Source: Klebsormidium nitens (lineage: Eukaryota > Streptophyta > Klebsormidiophyceae > Klebsormidiales > Klebsormidiaceae). From it: DNA of 64,000 nucleotides. The position numbers and the translations under genes were made by a program. Shown piece after piece: positions 26,101 to 35,731 of the stretch. Location of the stretch: NCBI GenBank assembly GCA_000708835.1, contig DF237148.1, forward strand, positions 6,356 through 70,355, in the 5' to 3' direction. The notes under the pieces were generated by a model that saw only the letters and a list, made by a program, of their open reading frames with translations, was not told the origin of the DNA and ran no database searches. The number at the start of each line of letters is the position of its first letter. The first letter of the stretch is position 1.

Positions 26101-29100
26101 CTGAAGATCCCCGGGAATGTGCTGAAAGTGGGCGTCGATTACGAATGCATGGTGAGGAAAGCGGGTCCAAATGAAAGCTTCACTTCTGTTTCTTTGGGTT
26201 CTTCCCCCTTTCGTTCTCATTTCATTCTTTTGAAATGCGCAAGATTTGGTGTCGTTCAAGAATCAGTGAGACCTTTTCAAGGGAAGATATGAACGTCAGC
26301 ACAAAGTAGCGTCGTAAGCAATTCGCCACAGTAAAGACTCTGTCCCATAAAAGCTTCATTACTCCCCGATCCAACATACCCATTTGGCGACCTAATTTCT
26401 CAATTGGTTCAAGCAGGGTCCATGTAAGTTCTACGCCTCTTGCTTCACATTTCCCAATCGCAAAGCCAGAGGTCCTCCCAAAGGAACAGTCGTTAACTAT
26501 TATAAAGTCACACCTTGGCGCCCTTGAAGTTCCGTGCATGAATGAAGTTCACATCATTCCTTATCATTTTTTTCTAAACGTGTAACCGAAGATAAGTCGG
26601 CTACCGCAGAATATAAATACGAGATGGAAGACTGAACGCCGAAAAGAATGCGAAACTAAGGACGAACCATGTTTAAGAACACGCCGGGGCAGGATCCATC
26701 GACCTCTTCCGCTCCCGCAGAATCAGCTTCGAAAAAAACTTATGATTAGCGCAAGTTCTAATGAGGAAATCTTCCCTGGGACAGGTGCGGTAGTAACATG
26801 TTGGTTAGAATGAACATGTATGCGGAGCCGGTAAACCTCGGGGTCACAAGCCTTTCTTTGTTGCAACGTATTGAGCTCAGTTTGAGTAAACTAGAGTGTA
26901 ACGATTCACGCAGGTGTCCGCCGCTCTAAACCTCGGCAAAACCTTGGGCCCCGCGGCGACCGGCCGCGTCACCCTCTCCCTCGAGCCGCAGCCGCTCGTG
27001 GTTTACATCCTCAGCGGAGATCGTACCGGAAACTACAACGCTAACCTAACCATAACGGCGTCGGCAGCCGATCCGGACAGCATAGTGGACGGAAACGGAA
27101 TTCCGTACCCGTTCCAGTACGCGTGGGCGTGCGACAAGCGGCTGAGCGGCGCGGCCGCGGCCGCGCTCTACCAGTCCGACGCGACGAACAACTACGGGCA
27201 GTTCCTGATCTTTCCGGCGAAGTCGCTGCCTTCGTCGAACGACAGCTACACCTTTACTGTCACCGTGAGTGATCACCCTTTTGAGGGTAGTGGCAGATAC
27301 TTGGATTTACAATCATGCGAAATGCTTGAGGAAAAGACGGGCTTTGGACCTCGCTCTTTCCATTTGCTCTTTTCTTTCACGAGTCTGAGAATTGATGTGA
27401 AACCGCTTTCGAGAAAGTGGCCAACTCACGGCAACAGCTATCAAGGGTCTTCTTGTCTGGCAGTCCCTCATGTCGCTTTTCCAATAATAAGTTGCATCTT
27501 CATCTCTCGGTTTGTCTCCTCCTATGTCGACTCAGAATTTTCTAAGGAATTCTGCAGGTTGCGAGAGCAAGAGAAAAGAACCGTGCTTGATAGAAAGTGG
27601 CAACACACAGCCAAAGAAAATCAAGCGGCCACTAACCTGTAGTCCGTGTGTCTTGGCACTTAACCGAGTCAAAAAGTGCAATATCCTTACAGGTCTCGGA
27701 AGAGCCACTCTCCCCGGCCGGCTTCGAGTCGCCACCTCCAGCAGAATACAATCTAGCTGCCCAGTAGTCTGCAAACCCCTTCTCCTTGGAACTTAAGCAT
27801 ACCCCTCTCCTTGACACTTAATCAAGCCAAAACTTTCAATAACCCTACAGGTGTCGAAAGAACCCCTCTCCACCGGGCGGCTCCGCGTCCCCGCCTCCGC
27901 CAAAATCACCATGGCCACTTCCCGCACGATCGCCATGGCGATCAACGTTACCGGGTCAAGCATAACCGGGGGCGTCGCGTCTTCTCGCAAACTCGATTTC
28001 ACAGCCTGGTCAGACGTTCCGGGCACTATTTACTCCTGGGCGCTCAAGAATAACGGCACCGGTCAAACGTACCCGTTCACGGTTAGCGGTGACACGAGAT
28101 CGATGACCATTTTCCCGGGCACTCTGCCCGGGGGACGCGTGTACCGGGTTACGCTAACCGCGGTGGACCCGACCGGGTTTCTTTCCGGGCAGACGTCCAG
28201 GGACTTTACGGTGTACAACGTGCCCAGCGGCGGGACCATGGCCGTGGATCAGATCAACGTGACTCCGAACGTGAGTGGTCGTCACAGACTGGACGCTGAC
28301 TAGTTTGTCTTTCGACTTCCTTCCTGCCCAGATTCCGTATTCTGCGACGTGGGGAGGCTTCTCGGCTGACGCGTTTGCGATGCACGCTCTTTTCAGACTG
28401 TTGATGCAGTCAAAAGTACGACATGAAACAACGGGTTGACCGCCGGGTTTCTTTTACAAAAATGTAGCCAGGATGGTAATTGGGTCGGACCGCGGTTCGA
28501 CGCGTCTTGCAGGTTTATTCTGAACAAGTCCTCAGCACGGAGGTCTTCAGCTTGACGACTCGTACTGTAACCGCCTCTCCTTTCCTTTCCGTTTGGGGAT
28601 CAAAATGGCCGGCTCTGTGAAACTGGTGCTTCAGTTTGGCTTTGGATGTGTCAATTTCGAGGAGTCTAAAGCGCGCTTGCAACGGTTTTTAATAGTGGGT
28701 TCCGAAAAGCAACACTCACCCGTTCTATATTTTTGCCGGTCAGAAATTCAACCCCGGCTTCAAGTACTACTGGAGGTTGACCGCGAGCGACTGGTCAAAG
28801 AGCCCCGAAGCCCCCAACGGGATGCTCCAGTACCAATTCCGGTACTCAATAGAAGGGGGATATGAGTATATTGTTAGCACGGGGGCGAGTACTGTCGCCA
28901 CGGTTAATCCGTTTGGACCGGGCACGTACCGGTTCATTTTGTACGTCAGCAACCCGGGAGCGCCGGCGTCGGCCCCGGGCGACCAGCCCAACGGTGCCAG
29001 GTTAGTGAGCATAACCAAGTTGACCGGGTGTGCTTACCGTGGTTGTTTTCTGATGGTAGGATTCAAATGCTTGCAGTAGCGCGTCAAGGGATTGCGGCTA

Positions 29101-32100
29101 GAGGATAAGCAAGGGAGCGACGGATGGTGATGGAAGAGAGTAAAAGACGTCTTATAGTGAAAAGATCGTGCCATGTTGTGACCTTTGTAAGTAGCTTAGA
29201 CACTTCTACTCGAGGGATAGGATCAGGTGCGGGTGATTGAGTTGCCACAAAAGCTTACTGCGAGGGAAAGTAAGATGGCGTGGAATTTTGGTGCACCAGT
29301 TCTGACGCCCTTGAAAGCAGTTTCGGTGCCAAAGCACTCCAGATACGACATTGCCGTCAGGCGAGTCTCAACATGAGCGTTCCAACTCTTGTCTGCAACC
29401 CTGCGCATCGAAAGCCTGGAAGTATTTGCATTTTGTAATACGGTCAAGAGCAGTCGTTCAGATCGCAGCTGACGGAGACCAATGCTATTCGACCAAACGA
29501 CTCTTCTTGAGCATGCAGATTCGACGGTGCGACCAAGTACGTTTCGTCCAAGCGGCGCGCCCTTTTGTCTTTCGACGAGGACGAGTCCCCCGGGCCAATT
29601 TTTGAGGGGCGGTCCCTGCTTCAGTCTTCCCCGGTGAACGTTACCGTCGCAATCGCGGATTATGAGGACACTTTCCTGCCGGCTGCATACCAGACGGCAG
29701 ACTATTTCGCCGTGCTGACGTGGGCGATCAGGTGGGGTGCCACGTATGCACCGCCCGATCCGCTCCAACTCGGCTGCGGCGTCGGGAACGATTTGATGCG
29801 CGGCGCGAAGGCGGACGTCCTCAAAATGATCGACGTCCTGGACCAGTCCGCACCACCGGCCTTCTCCCCCGGTACGTACCGGAGGGCTGTCCTCAAAAGA
29901 ATGCTTCGAGTACTTTACAATTCGATGTGTCTTGAAGTTCAATTGACCGCTTAGCTGCCGCAGAGGGTCCTCAAACTCGATGCTTTTCAGAACAATCTCT
30001 TGAATGAAAATCAAGGAACGAAAAGTTGAGTGAAAGTGCCGCTTTTATGTCTGCGAAGACTTATTCCGGCAACATTCAGAGGCAAGTGCGAAACACAGGA
30101 GAACATTTAATTAAGCCAAGCGTTGAATTGCCGACTCTGCCTCCGGCTCTGTTTCTCGTCTCTACGGTTCCGCGACCTTCTGGCCGACCTTTCTGTCATT
30201 GATAACTTGGAAGACGTGAGACTTTAAAGTGGACACAAGAAGCGGGGACGTGCTGGAGAACAAAAGTTAATGTTGAGGATCGGATTAACGTTTCTCTACA
30301 AGTGCTCACGACGTTTCCCGTATCTCTCCCTCAGGTCTGGACAGCGGCGGCGGCGCGATCATCGCCAACCAGCACGCGTGCGCGCTCGCGTCGATCCTCG
30401 CGCCCGCGGACGAAGTCGCGCTTTCCCTCCTTCCGGCGACCAGCGACAACTCCACCCTCTCTTCCACGGTCGCCGAAACGCAGCCCGCCATCCAGAGCGC
30501 CATCGTTACCTTCCTGCCCAAGCTCCAGCTCATCGCCCAATACGGGCTTGCCACGTCACCCTGCGCCGGGGACAGCGGCTCGTGCGACAATTACGAGTGC
30601 TTCGCCCGCGCGGCCGACGCGCTCCTGAACGCGGCCGCGCGGCATTGCGCGGCCGCGTCGCTGCCGCAGCTGTGGTGGTTTGACGCGGCCGCTTTCGCGC
30701 CCGTGCTGCTCGCCAGGGTTTACGGGAACGACCCCTCGGTTTCGACACCTGGAGTGCCCACCAATTTTGCGGGGCAGACGTTCGAAGGAACGGCAATCCA
30801 GGCCGGCGGAGATGGCGGTGCCGTTGCGGCGACGGCCGGCAGCTTCGGGTTCAGCGTGCCCGTTTCCGAAACGGGGGTGACGGCGTATGCCATAGCGTAT
30901 GCCGACGGCGTCTCCTTTGCAAATGCGCCGGTCGTCATTGAGGGAGCCGTGAGCACCGCGGCGCTATTTCTTGTCGACAGCAATGGTGAGCTGTGCTTGA
31001 TTCCTCTGAGTTTGATTCGTTCTTGTCTTGTTTGAGAGCTTAGCAAGAGCGTTGTCAAGTGGGCTTCATTTTCGAGACGGGGCTTCGAGGCTGAGCCGGT
31101 GTTCTTCGTAGCTGTTTTTGCTGCCGCTTTATGAGCATGGTACTTGATTAAACAGGCAACGTTTGCCGCCTGATACAGACACATGCTGTGTACTTAGCTT
31201 GCCGCTGTCGTTCCCTGTTCGGAAACCTGGCCGGCAATCTGGTGTTCCGCGGAAACGCGAAAAAACTTGCGAGACAACCCAAAAGTAAATTTTCAAAAGT
31301 TTGATTGCTTCAGTAGATCGATCTACTGCCTTTGTGATATAGAGACACACATGATAACTAAACAAAATAACCACGACAAGCCTCCAAGTTTCCGCCGATC
31401 AATCACAGCAAAAGTGCTCTTGTTAGGTCAGCCGTCCTTTTCAGAGGATGCCTATACAATTCAAAAGTAGAGGGACCAACTTCTGGGCTAAATCAAATGC
31501 TCGTTTTGTTTCGACTTGTGATGAGTTACTAACAAAGCCGCCAAGGCCTGACTTCGTCTCGCTTCCTCAAAGAAACGTAAACGGCTGCAGTTAGCCCATG
31601 TGGTAATTTTTCTGTTCCAGTCCTCCGTTCTCTGTTCGACCGTGAACTCGTCTGTCACTGAGTAACTTTCCTTCCAACAGAAACTGACATCTTAGTGGAC
31701 TTCTGTCTCCCAGGAACCTACACCGCTGGCGCCCCGGCCACGATCACATACGCCAAGCTGCCCGCCCTTCCGACCGGTCTGGGATACGCTATCGACGTGT
31801 ACCAGGCGACCGGTTGCGACCTCTGGGCTTTCCCGGCGGACCCCACCAGCAACGAGTACACCACCTGCGTCTGGTCTGCCGCCGCAACCAACGTTTCCAT
31901 TTCCGTTGACGCTACCGGAACCGGAACCGCAACGGTTGCCGCCTGGAATGGAATCTTCGTCCTGCACACAGTCCCAGTCCCCAGCTTGGTCAGCTTTGCA
32001 ACGGCGACCGTTGCGCGGCCCGATCCCAAAACCGCGCCAATCCTCATTGTAAAGATCCCCGGGGCAACAGCAGTCACTATTTCCGCTTCCGTTGTGGGCG

Positions 32101-33416
32101 TTACTCCGGCCGGAGCCTCGGCGACCGATTCCCTCACCGGGGTCGCCGTCTTCTACCGGGGCGCCTCCCAGCCGGTACCGGTGACTGTTCCCCCGGTCGC
32201 AGTGGTCGCCGTCTTCTTCACCCAGGGCGCCTCCACAGGAGCGTTCTTTCCGTTCGCGGGGAACATCACATTCAAGGGGATCCCCCCGCCGCCCGCCGGC
32301 GAGGCCTACATCTATGACGTGTACCACGTCAGCGGGTGCGCGACCGCCATGCCGCCGTCAGCGTTTGAGAACGCGTACGCCGGGTGCGTGTGGACGTCCG
32401 CTGCGGAGCGGGCCCGGGTCCCGTATGACGCCCAAGCTGCGTCAGCAACCATCGCCCCGACGCAGCGGCATTGGAACGGCGTCTTTGTGCTGTACTCCAT
32501 TCCGGCCGCCGCGTTGCCCCCGGCGCCTTCCCCACCTCCCCCGGTCATCACCGACGCCATGACTGTTGACCCGGCCGCTAACCCGGTCGTAACCCGGGCG
32601 GTCGGCGAGAGTCTAACCTTCAGCTTTGCGGCGGCTGGTGCGGCGCCTATTGAGGCGACCGCGGCGAGCTTCCCAAGCATCGACCAGGTGCCCATCTCTT
32701 ACAACCTCCGCCCGGCAGCGCCGGTCGTCGGCGCGGTCGCGCTTTTCCTCACGCAGGGCGGCAGCGCCTTCGAGCCCCCGTCCGGCCAAATTGCGTTCGG
32801 AAACGTCCCCGCTCTAGTTCCGGCCACGCGGCGCGCGCTCCTAAGCGCAAGCGTCCAGTACGTGGTAGACGTGTACACGCCAACCCGGTGCAATCCGACC
32901 GGTCCTCCGACCGACTTTGCTGCCTTCTTCGGCTGTACCTGGGCGGTGGATCGAGACCTCCCGGTCACTTACAACGCCTCCGTGGGCGCCGCAACTTATG
33001 CCCCCAACCCCGACCACTGGAACGGACTCTATCTCCTTCACACCGCTGCCGTCGAAAGCCCCGCGAGTCCGCCGACTACGCCAGTTCCAACGACCGCACC
33101 CCCCCCACAAATCGCGAGCCCGCCACCCCCGAAAGAGGGGCAGGTTGCGACGGGGGGCACGAACAGAGTCGCTATCGGGCTCGGGCTTGGGGTTGGCGCG
33201 GCGGGGGCTTTGGTCCTCGCGGCGTCGGGTGCGTTTGTGACTCTTCAGCGCCGGAAGGTGGCCGCGCACCGGAGAAAGGCGCGCGCGGCGGCGGCGGCCC
33301 GGAGCGTGCAGATGGCGGAAGCGAGCCAGAGTGGAGATGGAGGAGCGCCGGACGAGCAGGGCGCGGCGGCCGGGACGAGCGTGGAAGGTTCTCAGGCTGA
33401 GATTGAAGGCACGTGA
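290..33416 (+). CDS. Giant modular cell-surface protein, 5'-partial, 26 exons
   Basis: No named gene is recognised. Exons joined by splice sites and phase: 290-1502, 2015-3109, 3841-5127, 5599-5716, 6220-6544, 7138-8512, 9329-10501, 11094-11429, 11976-12169, 12687-12822, 13480-15317, 15939-17954, 18518-18730, 19147-19460, 19883-21768, 22242-22492, 22959-23186, 23553-23850, 24433-24944, 25657-26151, 26914-27264, 27851-28270, 28744-29000, 29519-29871, 30335-30985, 31681-33416. This gives about 6,350 residues. The start codon and any signal peptide lie upstream of the window. Domain order is cadherin-like sandwiches, filamin-type Ig repeats, an REJ/PKD-like region, three Cys/Trp repeats, a Pro-rich stalk, one membrane helix and a cytosolic tail. 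Many N-x-S/T sites and the single C-terminal helix suggest a type I surface protein acting in adhesion or recognition. Introns (340-900 bp) hold no other gene I can see. The frame is interrupted at six places, described separately. A split into two or more genes is possible, because only phase and domain continuity join the exons. Confidence 0.7.
5599..8512 (+). CDS. Exons 4-6: first filamin-type Ig repeats; in-frame TGA
   Basis: Exon 4 (118 nt) ends in phase 1. Exon 5 completes the codon so that FTPRDTYGN spans the junction, the typical filamin/ABP280 D-x-Y-G-N turn. Exon 5 joins exon 6 with a split Ser codon, followed by VTLVPRDKAGN. Exon 6 carries two to three repeats, an Ala/Ser/Gly-rich insert near 7,550-7,640 and a Pro/Ala linker near 7,830-7,890. 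The frame stays open across 7,138-8,512 except for a TGA at 7,988-7,990, in a spot that reads FRVRD-stop-SGKPI. The same frame continues as good repeat sequence afterwards, so the exon is continuous. The TGA is either a base error or a real nonsense change. Confidence 0.72.
9329..12822 (+). CDS. Exons 7-10: filamin-type repeats, one frameshift in exon 7
   Basis: Exon 7 (9,329-10,501) begins in phase 0 after a CTACAG acceptor and shows VDAFGNP and DSYNNF turns. Near 10,351-10,370 the frame must change by one base: upstream it reads GVLVGLG, and downstream only the next frame gives repeat-like NVTNIYSTSVVVRAAG up to the donor at 10,502. Exon 8 opens with a split Arg codon followed by DAYGNPT. 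Exons 8 and 9 meet at VKDK-YNN, again a filamin turn. Exon 10 (136 nt) is short and hydrophobic. All donors are GTGAGN or GTAAGT. The phases 2-2-1-2 agree across the four junctions. Confidence 0.7.
10711..10855 (+). repeat. Tandem duplication in intron 7
   Basis: Two copies, 10,711-10,774 and 10,795-10,855, share AGCTNCATCTGATTCAT, then CGCCCCCAGAAA, then GCTTCAGTAGAGCACAA. They lie about 84 bp apart with few mismatches, so the duplication is fairly recent. Confidence 0.8.
12411..12715 (+). repeat. Threefold duplication of a splice acceptor and exon start (intron 9)
   Basis: Units start at 12,411, 12,527 and 12,663 with AATCTTTT. The first two share GAGACGGCTGTGCAAC or a near form, CACGCGGCTTGGCTGTC and GGCAATGAAAGCTTCC. 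The third leads into the acceptor used for exon 10 (12,686|12,687), and the exon's first bases (GGCGGGACGGGTGGGCGAAC) resemble the matching part of the two upstream units. Confidence 0.7.
12907..12968. repeat. Perfect 19-bp inverted repeat plus 15-bp direct repeat in intron 10
   Basis: The left arm 12,907-12,925 (GATTGTCCAATTGACTGCG) is the exact reverse complement of 12,945-12,963, with a 19-bp loop. Independently, TTGGACAATCGGTTC occurs at 12,931-12,945 and 12,954-12,968. It could form a strong hairpin in DNA or pre-mRNA, or be a small mobile-element relic. Confidence 0.85.
13480..17954 (+). CDS. Exons 11-12: long run of filamin-type repeats, two frameshifts
   Basis: These are the two longest exons of the filamin zone (1,838 and 2,016 nt). 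Turns seen include DALGN, DAFDN, DAYNN and DIYGK in exon 11, and DAFGN (about 16,176), DQYGN, DAYGN and DAFGN (about 17,605) in exon 12. Repeat ends follow the filamin pattern NNDGTYxxxYxPxxAGxYxxxVxxxGxPIxGxPFxVxVxPG. The exon 11/12 border falls inside NNNDG-TYTITF, phase 1 on both sides. Two one-base frame changes are needed in exon 12, at a CCC run (16,159-16,161) and at a CCCCC run (17,596-17,600). After each one the next frame continues directly with a DAFGN turn. An SRRRLLQA stretch at about 16,270 is unusually basic for an extracellular repeat. Confidence 0.72.
18518..23850 (+). CDS. Exons 13-18: last filamin-type repeats; one frameshift, one GC donor
   Basis: Exon 13 continues the turn begun in exon 12 (LKDAG-GNAL). 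Exon 14 has YPRDYYQN. Exon 15 is long, with DALGN, DPFANPV and DTNNN. A one-base frame change near 20,602-20,612 is needed between VTFP and SGSDLGLSGVFTVQLLD. Exon 15 ends at CAG|GCGAGT, a GC-AG intron, because only that border joins STVQ to ASLVDKQDGTY in frame. Exon 16 ends in phase 2, but exon 17 starts with GAT of DAYGN in phase 0, so one base is missing at that junction. The exon 17 donor (ATC|GTCTCG) is weak. Exon 18 has ARDAAGN. Exons 16 to 18 are therefore the least secure part of the model. Confidence 0.62.
24433..29871 (+). CDS. Exons 19-24: REJ/PKD-like region
   Basis: Exon 19 ends with a stretch reading APNAIGPCDSVVLSVAGS followed by a Gly-rich GGGGRPLQYGYFV. This resembles the opening of receptor-for-egg-jelly (REJ) domains, which occur in polycystin-1 and sea-urchin sperm receptors. 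Exon 21 adds ILSGDRTGNYNANLTITASA and a DPD turn with FQYAWACDK, the usual next REJ block. Exons 22-23 give LDFTAWSD and YYWRLTASD. Exon 24 ends in a Cys-containing helix-like stretch (LGCGVGNDLMRGAK). All six exons join in phase 0 apart from 23/24 (phase 2). No PLAT domain, ion-channel helices or clear GPS cleavage motif follow, so this is not a polycystin channel. Assignment is by motif recall only. Confidence 0.6.
27652..27908 (+). repeat. Decayed copy of the exon 22 start inside intron 21
   Basis: The stretch 27,652-27,750 aligns with 27,810-27,908 at a constant offset of 158 bp. It includes the CTTACAG or CCTACAG acceptor and about 58 bases of exon sequence. The real copy begins at 27,851. 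The upstream copy soon meets a TAG and has no donor, so it is read as an exon ghost. Confidence 0.75.
30335..33416 (+). CDS. Exons 25-26: Cys/Trp repeats, Pro stalk, membrane helix, tail
   Basis: Exon 25 begins with an Ala-rich helical, Cys-containing segment (about 30,340-30,720) and then enters a repeat unit. Exon 26 carries the rest: three units of roughly 170-185 residues that each run [VA]ALFLTQG, then YxxDVYxxxxC, then GCxW, then HWNG[VL][FY]xLHT (unit 1 has AAWNG). The units span about 30,740-31,995, 31,996-32,513 and 32,540-33,055. A Pro/Thr stalk follows (33,060-33,135), then one hydrophobic helix starting GLGLGVGAAGALVLAAS (about 33,168-33,236). The basic stop-transfer QRRKVAAHRRK comes next, then an acidic Ala/Gly-rich tail ending at TGA 33,414-33,416. 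A type I topology with about 55 cytosolic residues is inferred. Confidence 0.78.
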
Positions 33417-33431
33417 TTCGGTGATGTGCGG

Positions 33432-33480
33432 CCAATGAGCAATTCCGTGGATCAACACTTGCGCTAGCAGTGTATATAAA
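33432..33480 (+). promoter_or_regulatory. Candidate CCAAT + TATA promoter
   Basis: GCCAATGAG is followed 36 bp later by TGTATATAAAGG, a textbook plant-type TATA box. It sits only about 55 bp past the stop of the giant gene, so it would start within that gene's 3' UTR. Confidence 0.3.
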
Positions 33481-33575
33481 GGATCCGCCAGCACGCATTT
33501 TGGTTGAAGAAAGGTTACTAGAATGACTTGGCATAGAGACTGACGTTGGCACGGCAATGAAATCATAAGGATTTC

Positions 33576-33998
33576 ATGTGTGGCAGCCAAGTTAGCTTGC
33601 AAGGCTTAGATAGGCTGTTTCTTACTGGACAGATGCGCACTCCTGAATCGGCCCTGGTAGTTTACCAACTTGTAGTAGTAGGTTATAGTGAAGCAGATCT
33701 AGTTATTTTCCAGCAGTTGATGGGTGAACTTTGCGCTTATTATCCCGAATTTTCTGCGGATCGTGTCAGATTTGCCACGAAACACTCGAACACCTCCGGT
33801 CGGAATGATGGAGTGTGTTTGCGTCCGCATGGCACTTTGGCAGCTTACAGCTGCCATTCCGGTAGGCATGCTCAAATTGAAAGAATGCAAGAAATGTTAT
33901 GTCATGACATGAGCCAGTGGGTCGATCCTATTCTAAAAATTTGGCATCGCACTTCGTACAGCTCGCTGCATACGTTCCAAAGGAGTTGTGATCACTGA
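33576..33998 (+). CDS. Possible small single-exon protein, 140 aa, unrecognised
   Basis: An ATG-to-stop frame of 140 codons lies about 100 bp downstream of the CCAAT/TATA pair at 33,432-33,480. The protein would be soluble, with no signal peptide or membrane helix, and contains six cysteines. Base composition is AT-richer than the exons of its neighbours, and I recognise no family. It may be chance, a young gene, or the remains of one. The promoter-like context is the only support. Confidence 0.2.
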   Translation: MCGSQVSLQGLDRLFLTGQMRTPESALVVYQLVVVGYSEADLVIFQQLMGELCAYYPEFSADRVRFATKHSNTSGRNDGVCLRPHGTLAAYSCHSGRHAQIERMQEMLCHDMSQWVDPILKIWHRTSYSSLHTFQRSCDH

Positions 33999-34118
33999 AA
34001 TCGGTCAGCAGCTTGCAACTGGAAGCTAAATCGATTCATGCGCAGAGCCTCTAGCTACATGTTAATGTACCTGCGATTGCTCACTCAACTAATTAAGGTT
34101 AGAAGTATTTGCGCACTG

Positions 34119-34177
34119 NNNNNNNNNNNNNNNNNNNNNNNNNNNNNNNNNNNNNNNNNNNNNNNNNNNNNNNNNNN
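34119..34177. other. Assembly gap (59 N)
   Basis: A run of 59 N. Just right of it, 34,180-34,198 reads CCAACAATTAATTAGTTGG, an almost perfect palindrome that may have hindered sequencing or assembly. Confidence 0.99.
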
Positions 34178-34259
34178 CTCCAACAATTAATTAGTTGGAC
34201 GGCCCGTTGCACACGACTTGCGTGCTTCCATATTTAGAGTGACTCCATTCTCGAGTCAA

Positions 34260-34500
34260 GAAAGAATGGCGCACATGACTATCTCTTGACGGGGCCTGAA
34301 GGGCGCCGGCATTGGCATTGTGAGAACGGGCCGGCCCCGCGGGCCTGAAGGGAGCCGACGCGGGCGCGCTCAAGCAATCGCGGCCGCCTGAGCACTCCCC
34401 CTGCCAGCAAGCTGAGCACTGCTGGTGTACGCGCCGGTTGCGCAACCCGGCCCCTGGCATCGGGCCAGGTCCGTCGATTCGAAAATATCGACGGTCTCAA
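34260..34500 (+). promoter_or_regulatory. GC-rich island upstream of E2/F-box copy 1
   Basis: Local GC is far above the flanks. It contains GCGGCCGC at 34,380-34,387, about 1.35 kb before the copy 1 ATG, and two GGCCTGAAGGG repeats. An 8-bp inverted repeat CCGTCGAT/ATCGACGG lies near 34,470-34,494. A promoter or transcription start region is inferred from similar islands upstream of copies 2 and 3. Confidence 0.35.
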
Positions 34501-34832
34501 CTCACAAACCCGACATGATGTAGGTACCGAGAATGACTGCAGCCATGTCAAATTGTGGATCCCCCATTTCCAATGTGCACAGAGCAAAATGCACATGCAA
34601 GGGCCAATGGCGAGGATGCGTCACCGTTGTGAACTGCATTCCCGTAGGACTGCGTGCTGCTGAAATGCTGCTAGCACAACAAAGCACAGCCCTTAAAGAG
34701 CTGCAAGCGTTCCCAACTCAAGCTGGCTGAGTGCACCTTAAAACCTGCTCGGATTTGGAGCTGTTGTTTCAAAAACATCATACAGCAGAATTTGATTCAA
34801 GCTTTATCAAAGCCGTTTTTCCGCCGCCTCAG

Positions 34833-35426
34833 CAAATTGCAGCGTGAGCTCCAAGCGACAGCTCCGAAGGCGCCTGTCAAGATTCCAGGGGGAATGGAGG
34901 CCTCTGCAAGGAACAGCCAAGTTCATTTCTCCCAGGAGGTGAGTTGCTCTGGGCAACCTTCCTATCTTTCAGTAGGTCACCGTGTCAGCACTTTTAGGCT
35001 TGCATTGTCTCAGTGACGTTGCTGAAAACAGCGCTTTATGGCCTTGAGCTTGTTCAAAGATGGGAGAGTTGCTTGTTTTGTTTCCTCCATACTCTTTGCA
35101 ACCATTTTCCATCTCCTGTCCTCTTCCGGCGGTCCTCCTTTTTGCAAAGTCTCTACTATCTCATCTCCCCTCCTGCCTTACCGCTTCTCCTCCCCTTACT
35201 GCCTTCCTCTCTCTCTCTCTGTCTCTTCCACCCCTCTTCTCCCTCCAACTGTCTGCGTCCCCGTGCGCCAAGGTCCAAGCGTCCTAATAGGGTCAGTAGG
35301 CTGGAGGTATCCAGAGGACTGGCTTTATTATGAAGGAGTGACAGTACTGTCAGTTTGGGACAGAGGAATGCGTCGGGGGGTGGTGCCTGAGGGTGTGAAA
35401 GGCCCCCCGCCAGATGCAATACGTAT
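34833..35426 (+). other. Two candidate upstream exons (34,833-34,938; about 35,291-35,426)
   Basis: The first lies between a pyrimidine-rich CCGCCGCCTCAG acceptor and GAG|GTGAGT, and reads KLQRELQATAPKAPVKIPGG after one leading base. The second follows a long C/T tract (35,160-35,260) and ends CGTAT|GTGAGT; it reads GWRYPEDWLYYEGVTVLSVW. Neither shows a recognisable domain, and the phase of the second does not fit exon 1 of copy 1 directly. They may be 5' exons of copy 1 or a separate short gene. Confidence 0.3.
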
Positions 35427-35731
35427 GTGAGTAATTCACCAGAAACATTCTACTGCCCTGCTTCCTTAGCTGATTCGTCTTTTGGCACAGCATTCTGCCT
35501 GTGCCTTGAAAATGTCAAATGAACATCTGCATTGTCTTGATTAAGAGCTGAGGGTCTCCTAAAGCTGCTGCAGATGCTCTGAAGGTTTCCTAGCTTGTCA
35601 TTCTCTATATCTCTGAACCTGCTTTTAAATGCTTGCTCAGAACTGGCTTCTCTCAGAAAGACTCTGTCAAACTTGCCTTCACACTGGCAAGCCACGTGGC
35701 AGCTTCTGACTGGCTCTCTCATCAATCCCCT

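Larger units (their letters stand above)
33417..34118. other. Intergenic DNA after the giant gene, with a possible promoter and small ORF
   Basis: This holds the 3' end of the giant gene. A CCAAT at 33,432-33,436 lies 36 bp before TATATAAA at 33,473-33,480, on the + strand. An open frame follows (described separately). Apart from these I see no conserved exon. Confidence 0.4.

Noticed and set aside
29223-30014. 263-codon minus-strand frame
   Set aside because: It spans an intron and the reverse of exon 24; no family and no splice or promoter support.
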